Below, piece after piece: positions 57,501-64,000 of a DNA stretch of 64,000 nt. Position 1 is the first letter of the stretch. Every line of letters begins with the position of its first letter. The DNA is taken from assembly GCA_033675265.1 (NCBI GenBank), contig JAUJYZ010001540.1:781501-845500 (forward strand). Reading direction: 5' to 3'. The position numbers were made by a program, and so were the translations under genes. The notes below the pieces were generated by a model. It was not told the origin of the DNA and searched no databases. It saw only the letters and a list, made by a program, of their open reading frames with translations. Source of the DNA: Actinostola sp. cb2023. Taxonomy: Eukaryota; Cnidaria; Anthozoa; Actiniaria; Actinostolidae.

Positions 57501-60442
57501 CACCAACCAATCAGGAAGCACCGGAGGTCAAGGGGCATGTTCAGCTGTCAAATTCACGCACGTGTAGCACAAAAACAAACACTACGAAGCTTTGTGATGT
57601 CTATACAATGTCCAGAACCCCACAAAAATAGTAAATACTGGACAAATATCCTAACTAAAACACAACAAATTTTCTTTGGGGTCGGTTAAAGTCAAGAAGT
57701 AATAATTTACACTTTATTAGAATTCAAATAAGGTGTCTGTCTATCTAGTACATGTATCTATCTAAGCTAACTTAAATTCAAGGATTTTATTTTAAAAACA
57801 GTTTGATCACTACTTCTTTGACATTTGAATTATAAGTCTTTTTGTTCGCTTCCAAACACGTTTTATTTGGCGGATTCATATGGATTTGAAAACCGTGATA
57901 CACGCCAAACAGTTGTGAAGATATTCCGGTGAGCTCAGCAACCCTCAGCTCAGCAACAACTTGAACTTGCACAATTTGATGTCTTCCGCCATTAGATTCG
58001 ACAAGTTAGCAGCAAGGTAACCCAGAGTGTTCATTTTGTTCAATGCTTGACAAAGGTGAAATGACCACAACACGGCCATTTGTTCTCCATTTTAATGCTA
58101 GTAAACTGGTAAAAGCTTGAAAATTTCAACTCTTTCTGAACCCCATTGGAAGAACTCCAAGCACATCTTTTCCCGATAAAAGAACCCTTACAGCTTGATA
58201 TTGCACTCACTTGACTACACGCATCCATTTATAAAATACTACTGGATTGGCTTGGTCTGGGATGTGTTAGAATCTGTCAATCACATGTCACTTTGGTCAA
58301 TTTAGACCAATAGAAATTCACAGCCTCTGGCGCCTGCGGGTTATCAAAAAACCCAGGGCTCGCTTGCAGGCTCTCCTTCCCTTCCCTCCTCCCCAATCCC
58401 CCTCTTCCCCCTCCTCCTCTCCCTCAATCCCTTCCACTCCCCCAGGGCTGGCTACTCAGGCTAGCATAATGGGAATATTGTGCACACATCAGAATTGTTG
58501 TCCTTTGACTTCCCATCCTTCTTGTCCTTCTATTGACATCACCATGATTGTCATCATCATCATCATCATCAATGCCATCATTACCTTCAGCAGCAACATC
58601 ACTGCTACCATCATCATCATCTTTGATGTTGTCATCAGCAACAGTACCACCACCACCATCATTGTCATCTTCAATGTCATCTTGATCATAATACCATCCT
58701 TGCCATCATTATTTATCCTGTATCTGTTTTAGTTGTCCTACAGCTCTCATTCTGTTAGCTGAAGAAAAAGTAAAGACAATAACAGAGGTAGGAAGAATGC
58801 AGCTATTTAAACATTTATTTATTAGTGTACCTGTTGTTTATACTCTCACAATATGGGGTACTGTGTAGGGGTTCAGTAGGAGTTGTACAGCTCTTGCCGC
58901 AAGGAGATTGTTTTAGGTGAAAGATGAAGTCTTCCATATGCATACACAAAACGAAACAAATAGATTCCATTTTGCTGTGTCTGTATTCTTATAGAATGAT
59001 GCATAGATGACGTCAAAACATAATGAGAACAATATGCCACGATGAAGTTGAGTGGTGTGACTTGTGCAGACACACGCCAAAATGTAATCTATTTGTTTGA
59101 TATTTGAGAATTGTGTACTCTTGTGACATCATCTGTACATCTGTACTATAATAACACACACATCACTGTTAGTACATGACATTAAAATTGGTTGTCTCTG
59201 GCTTATCTATTTGTTATTAAAACTACAAATGTGTCGATCCTTCCTCGGATCTTCTTCAGTGTAACGATCTTGTTGTAATGCGTATGCTCTTTTTAAACCT
59301 ACTAATGTGTGCTAGTTAGTATGTTTGGTAACTTTTTACACTATAAAAGCTCAATATTCATCCAAGTTTCAAGTGTTTTCTTCTTCTTACTATAAGTATT
59401 GATGTAGTTCATGTTATATTCGTAGGCTGAGTCATACCTTCACAAAGCTTTGAAGAAAAGTGATGAAAACTTGAGGAATGGAGGTTTAGTGAACAACGAA
59501 TCGAAAGAAGATGCAATACATAGTAAGCTTGGAAAACTGTCATTCCCATTTCTTGTTTTCAAATCTACTTTCCCATTTCATTGTAATAACAATAATACCT
59601 TTGGCTGTATAACAAATGTTGTGCTGCTTTGTCCATCTTTCATTTTCCATCCTTTTTCCCCTTTCCCATTTTGTAGTTCTATTTTATTATGTTCTTTACA
59701 ATAACAGGGAAAAATACCAATGTATGCGTGTATATCCGACGGAGACTAGCCATGTGTGCCAGGAAGTTAGGCAGGGCTAAAGAAGCTATCAAAATGATGA
59801 GAGATGTAAGTACTCTCCTTCTCGCCAATGTTTTATGTGTACCCGCCATTCCCTTCCAACCCTTACTAGAAATGCCTGTTGATATTGTCCTTTGTTTTAT
59901 GTGTACCCGCCGTTCCCTTCCAACCCTTACTAGAAATGCCTGTTGATGTTGTCCTTTGTTTTATGTGTACCCGCCGTTCCCTTCCAACCCTTACTAGAAA
60001 TGCCTGTTGATATTGTCCTTTGTTTTATGTGTACCCGCCGTTCCCTTCCAACCCTTACTAGAAATGCCTGTTGATGTTGTCCTTTGTTTTATGTGTACCC
60101 GCCGTTCCCTTCCAACCCTTACTAGAAATGCCTGTTGATGTTGTCCTTTGTTTTATGTGTACCCGCCGTTCCCTTCCAACCCTTACTAGAAATACCTGTT
60201 GATGTTGTCCTTTGTTTTGTGTGTACCCGCCGTTCCCTTCCAACCCTTACTAGAAATGCCTGTTGATGTTGTCCTTTGTTTTATGTGTACCCGCCGTTCC
60301 CTTCCAACCCTTACTACAAATGCCTGTTGATGTTGTCCTTTGGTTCCAGCTAATGAAAGAGTTCCCCATGATGAGTGTGCTAAACATTCATGAGAACTTA
60401 ATAGAGGCACTTCTAGAGATACAAGCATATAGTGAAGTACAG
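53116..60442 (+). CDS. ST7: ST7 (suppression of tumorigenicity 7), 5' part
   Basis: A conserved multi-pass membrane protein with TPR-like segments; its molecular role is poorly defined. Clear exons: 53116-53278, 54862-54944, 55361-55487, 55977-56031, 56462-56484, 57087-57138, 57216-57294, 58733-58787, 59426-59522, 59708-59805, 60350-60442. Matching blocks: [11 protein letters not shown] (first membrane helix), [95 protein letters not shown]. The start MANENQ has a good Kozak context (AAAATGG). Between 56031 and 56462 an exon encoding the family's YTWVTGREPLTYYDM segment is needed for phase; the only phase-compatible candidate I see, 56373-56401, matches poorly. The C-terminal half lies beyond the window. 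Confidence 0.9.
54043..54579. mobile_element. fold-back element with TTA duplication and G/C-run arms
   Basis: Ends TGCATGGATCAATTCCAGCT, then GTTACCATCCCCCCC, mirrored exactly on the right. TTA at 54040-54042 and 54580-54582, as expected for PIF/Harbinger-type insertion (TWA). The right arm carries a 31-base G run (54521-54551), while the left arm has only eight C. It lies in ST7 intron 1. Confidence 0.75.
54685..54780. repeat. hairpin end related to 21984-22061
   Basis: AAAAAGAAAATTATACGGTG then GCTTGAAGATATGAATTTTA, mirrored after a short loop. It matches the 3' end of the recombinase fragment in ASZ1 intron 6, including the bases encoding KKKITRWLEDM, here without an upstream frame. Confidence 0.6.
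55577..55860. mobile_element. fold-back MITE in ST7 intron 3 (pair with 58944-59160)
   Basis: AAATAGATTCCATTTTGCTG, GTACTCTTATAGATC and GATGTCAAAATGTAGTGAGA appear and are then mirrored through 55860. A GGGGCGTGTGTTATTATAG lead-in matches the right edge of the second copy. Confidence 0.65.
57300..58470. mobile_element. fold-back element with purine and pyrimidine arms in ST7 intron
   Basis: The left arm has TAGCCTGCGTGGATGGCTCT, an A/G tract, then GAGAGCCTGCCTGCAAGGC. The right arm has CTCGCTTGCAGGCTCTCC, a C/T tract, then CAGGGCTGGCTACTCAGGCT. The arms are inverted relatives about 1 kb apart. The interior has no recognised gene. Confidence 0.6.
58944..59160. mobile_element. fold-back MITE in ST7 intron between exons at 58787 and 59426
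   Basis: Same family as 55577-55860: AACAAATAGATTCCATTTTG, CTGTATTCTTATAGAATG and GACGTCAAAACATAATGAGA, ending with TGTACTATAATAACACACAC. The internal inverted symmetry is more decayed. Confidence 0.6.
59837..60346 (+). repeat. 64-bp minisatellite, eight copies, in ST7 intron
   Basis: Units start at 59837, 59901, 59965, 60029, 60093, 60157, 60221 and 60285, each containing GTGTACCCGCCGTTCCCTTC and ACTAGAAATGCCTGTTGATG. They fill almost the whole intron between two ST7 exons (59805 and 60350). Open frames here are artefacts. Confidence 0.95.
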
Positions 60443-60493
60443 GTACCAACCCTTAATGAAGACTTGCCAGTACCCAGGGTTCTCAGTAGGCTT

Positions 60494-61877
60494 TTAAGAG
60501 TGGATGCCAGTAGGCTTTTCAAAACAGCTAATTTTCTTTCAAAACATTCGATGAACCTATTTTAGGGACATGATTTTTATTTAGGAGAAATTTCCAGTTT
60601 TTTAAAAATCTGTACATTTTCGGCTAAATATAGCCATTTGAACACGGTGTATCTTTCACCTCTAGCTCTACAACAATGACATTCAGTACACTGAATAAAC
60701 GTTTCTTGTCTTTTCTACTGGATAATTTATTTTTCTGTACCTTCTGTAGTTGTTTTTCAAATTTGGTTTTAAAAAGGTATACTGAGCGCCATAAACGGAA
60801 CGTTGAAATATAGGCAATGTTTGAGATACGAAAAAGGAATCTGGTACATCAATTTTTGAAGAAAACGCCATGTCCCAGGAAAGCTTCACGTTTGCTCTTT
60901 CAGTTTAGAAAGTTTCCAGCTTGAATTCAATGTACATGAGAAATAAAACTATAGGCTTGGGACTGCCAAAGGTAGCATAATTTTCGTCCTGTGGCGGACT
61001 TTTTTGTCGTTACAAAACTTGTCCCAAATAGACTATCTTGCACTTTTAGTTGATCGCTGCCAACTGATAACAATTTTGGAGTTAATGATGGTACAGCTAT
61101 TTCAGCCACATTGACAATTAGCATATTCATTGATCAAATATAAACACCGTTTCCGAAAATTGTGGTTCTTCACTCTAAAATGCTTAGAGTTTGCTCCAAA
61201 TAAGATTTACAAACAATTGCACTGATTTGTAGTTCAAACTGGCGCTCATTGTCTGTATTGACGATGTCCACTTTGTTGACAAGCCAATTATGACACGCTA
61301 CTGCCCTTCGAATAAAATGTTTGCGGCATGAAATAATAGTTTTAATCATAAAATATAATACTAAACAGAATTCATGTCTGGTATTGATGGTAAACAAAAC
61401 ATTGTATAGACCCTATGGACAGGACTATCGAAACACAAACTACTCTTGTCTGTATTGATGGTACATTGTATGTCCGCCACAGGACCAGGACAGGTAGCTA
61501 CTCTTGTCTGTATTGCATGGCGTTTTCATCAAAAATGTATGTACCAGATTCCTTTTTAGTACCTACTCTATATTTGTCTGTATTGATGGTACATTGTATA
61601 GCCAAATTTGGACTACAGAAGTTCCAGAAAAATATTACACTACTCTTAGTGTACTTAATGTCTGTAGTTTGATGACTGTACATTGTATAGCCAAAACATT
61701 AAGTAGACAGACAGGTTTTTAAAAACTGGAAATTTCTCCTAAAATAAAATCGCTGGACCTTTTTAGTATTTTTCCCTAAAATAGGTCATCGAAAGGAATG
61801 ATATGGCGAAATAAAATTAAATTCGAATTTTTTGAGTTGAAGAATTAGTCTCGATCCTTACTGGCATCCACTCTTAA
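60494..61877. mobile_element. 1.4-kb TTAA-flanked inverted-repeat element
   Basis: TTAA at 60494-60497 and 61874-61877; ends GAGTGGATGCCAGTA mirrored as TACTGGCATCCACTC. The arms continue with AGGAGAAATTTCCAGTTTTT and further blocks (ACATCAATTTTTGAAGAAAA, GTCCTGTGGCGGACTT) that recur inverted. The right arm contains early copies of the 47-bp satellite unit (about 61440-61620). It lies in the ST7 intron after the last visible exon. No transposase is recognised. Confidence 0.65.
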
Positions 61878-61914
61878 ACAGCTGTCCCAAAACATTGAAC
61901 AGACATGTAATGGT

Positions 61915-64000
61915 GACATGATGGTACATTGTATAGCCAGGACAGGTAGCTACTCTTGTCTGTATTGATGGTACATTGTATAGCCAGGACAGGTAGCTAC
62001 TCTTGTCTGTATTGATGGTACATTGTATAGCCAGGACAGGTAGCTACTCTTGTCTGTATTGATGGTACATTGTATAGCCAGGACAGCTAGCTACTCTTGT
62101 CTGTATTGATGGTACATTGTATAGCCAGGACAGGTAGCTACTCTTGTCTGTATTGATGGTACATTGTATAGCCAGGACAGGTAGCTACTCTTGTCTGTAT
62201 TGATGGTACATTGTATAGCCAGGACAGGTAGCTACTCTTGTCTGTATTGATGGTACATTGTATAGCCAGGACAGGTAGCTACTCTTGTCTGTATTGATGG
62301 TACATTGTATAGCCAGGACAGCTAGCTACTCTTGTCTGTATTGATGGTACATTGTATAGCCAGGACAGGTAGCTACTCTTGTCTGTATTGATGGTACATT
62401 GTATAGCCAGGACAGGTAGCTACTCTTGTCTGTATTGATGGTACATTGTATAGCCAGGACAGGTAGCTACTCTTGTCTGTATTGATGGTACATTGTATAG
62501 CCAGGACAGGTAGCTACTCTTGTCTGTATTGATGGTACATTGTATAGCCAGGACAGCTAGCTACTCTTGTCTGTATTGATGGTACATTGTATAGCCAGGA
62601 CAGGTAGCTACTCTTGTCTGTATTGATGGTACATTGTATAGCCAGGACAGCTAGCTACTCTTGTCTGTATTGATGGTACATTGTATAGCCAGGATAGGTA
62701 GCTACTCTTGTCTGTATTGATGGTACATTGTATAGCCAGGACAGGTAGCTACTCTTGTCTGTATTGATGGTACATTGTATAGCCAGGACAGGTAGCTACT
62801 CTTGTCTGTATTGATGGTACATTGTATAGCCAGGACAGGTAGCTACTCTTGTCTGTATTGATGGTACATTGTATAGCCAGGACAGGTAGCTACTCTTGTC
62901 TGTATTGATGGTACATTGTATAGCCAGGACAGGTAGCTACTCTTGTCTGTATTGATGGTACATTGTATAGCCAGGACAGCTAGCTACTCTTGTCTGTATT
63001 GATGGTACATTGTATAGCCAGGACAGCTAGCTACTCTTGTCTGTATTGATGGTACATTGTATAGCCAGGACAGGTAGCTACTCTTGTCTGTATTGATGGT
63101 ACATTGTATAGCCAGGATAGGTAGCTACTCTTGTCTGTATTGATGGTACATTGTATAGCCAGGACAGGTAGCTACTCTTGTCTGTATTGATGGTACATTG
63201 TATAGCCAGGACAGGTAGCTACTCTTGTCTGTATTGATGGTACATTGTATAGCCAGGACAGGTAGCTACTCTTGTCTGTATTGATGGTACATTGTATAGC
63301 CAGGACAGCTAGCTACTCTTGTCTGTATTGATGGTACATTGTATAGCCAGGACAGGTAGCTACTCTTGTCTGTATTGATGGTACATTGTATAGCCAGGAC
63401 AGGTAGCTACTCTTGTCTGTATTGATGGTACATTGTATAGCCAGGACAGCTAGCTACTCTTGTCTGTATTGATGGTACATTGTATAGCCAGGACAGGTAG
63501 CTACTCTTGTCTGTATTGATGGTACATTGTATAGCCAGGACAGGTAGCTACTCTTGTCTGTATTGATGGTACATTGTATAGCCAGGACAGCTAGCTACTC
63601 TTGTCTGTATTGATGGTACATTGTATAGCCAGGACAGCTAGCTACTCTTGTCTGTATTGATGGTACATTGTATAGCCAGGACAGGTAGCTACTCTTGTCT
63701 GTATTGATGGTACATTGTATAGCCAGGACAGGTAGCTACTCTTGTCTGTATTGATGGTACATTGTATAGCCAGGACAGCTAGCTACTCTTGTCTGTATTG
63801 ATGGTACATTGTATAGCCAGGACAGCTAGCTACTCTTGTCTGTATTGATGGTACATTGTATAGCCAGGACAGGTAGCTACTCTTGTCTGTATTGATGGTA
63901 CATTGTATAGCCAGGACAGCTAGCTACTCTTGTCTGTATTGATGGTACATTGTATAGCCAGGACAGGTAGCTACTCTTGTCTGTATTGATGGTACATTGT
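61915..64000 (+). repeat. 47-bp satellite array, about 44 copies, running off the window
   Basis: Head-to-tail units made of CCAGGACAGGTAGCTACTCT, TGTCTGTATTGATGGTACAT and TGTATAG. The only regular variation is one base (ACAGGTAG, ACAGCTAG) plus two ATAGGTAG copies. The array starts 38 bp after the TTAA element whose arm holds degenerate copies of the same unit. Confidence 0.97.

Noticed and set aside
57350..57689. Overlapping basic frames in the ST7 intron
   Set aside because: They translate a purine tract of a fold-back repeat and lack conserved motifs.

Overview
The window comes from an animal nuclear genome. Genes are split by GT-AG introns, intergenic DNA is AT-rich, and it is packed with fold-back DNA transposons, minisatellites and microsatellites. 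Five spliced genes can be read exon by exon. A clear Wnt2-class Wnt, a piRNA-pathway ASZ1/GASZ, a mitochondrial creatine kinase and ST7 point to a non-vertebrate eumetazoan. Cnidaria (an anthozoan) is my best guess, but this is inference from gene content and repeat style, not a database result.

Layout. (1) 1-19065: two tandem minus-strand copies of a four-exon HSD17B10-like short-chain dehydrogenase gene. Copy A is at 975-3837. Copy B is at 10151-19065 and has a 7.6-kb first intron full of nested repeats. (2) 19300-30547, plus strand: a 14-exon ASZ1 (GASZ) gene with ankyrin repeats, SAM and a C-terminal membrane anchor. It sits head-to-head with HSD17B10 copy B across 234 bp. (3) 30944-39632, minus strand: a complete seven-exon mitochondrial creatine kinase, tail-to-tail with ASZ1. 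Its third intron holds a 4.3-kb long-inverted-repeat element with a broken THAP gene. (4) 39633-47006: only repeats seen, including a tandem pair of 764-bp hairpin-capped units and a 49-bp minisatellite. (5) 47007-50143, minus strand: a complete four-exon Wnt2. (6) 53116 to beyond the window end, plus strand: the 5' half of ST7, running into a 47-bp satellite array of 44 copies at the right edge.

Two points stand out. ASZ1, WNT2 and ST7 lie side by side here, as I recall they do in the human 7q31 block (ST7-WNT2-ASZ1-CFTR). That would be a microsynteny older than bilaterians if the host is a cnidarian. The repeat landscape also preserves unusually readable insertion events: exact 2-, 3-, 4-, 8- and 10-bp target duplications, filled/empty site pairs between the two dehydrogenase copies, and three TA-flanked elements lined up end to end.

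All exon boundaries were read by eye from splice motifs, reading phase and remembered family sequences. No alignment or search was run.
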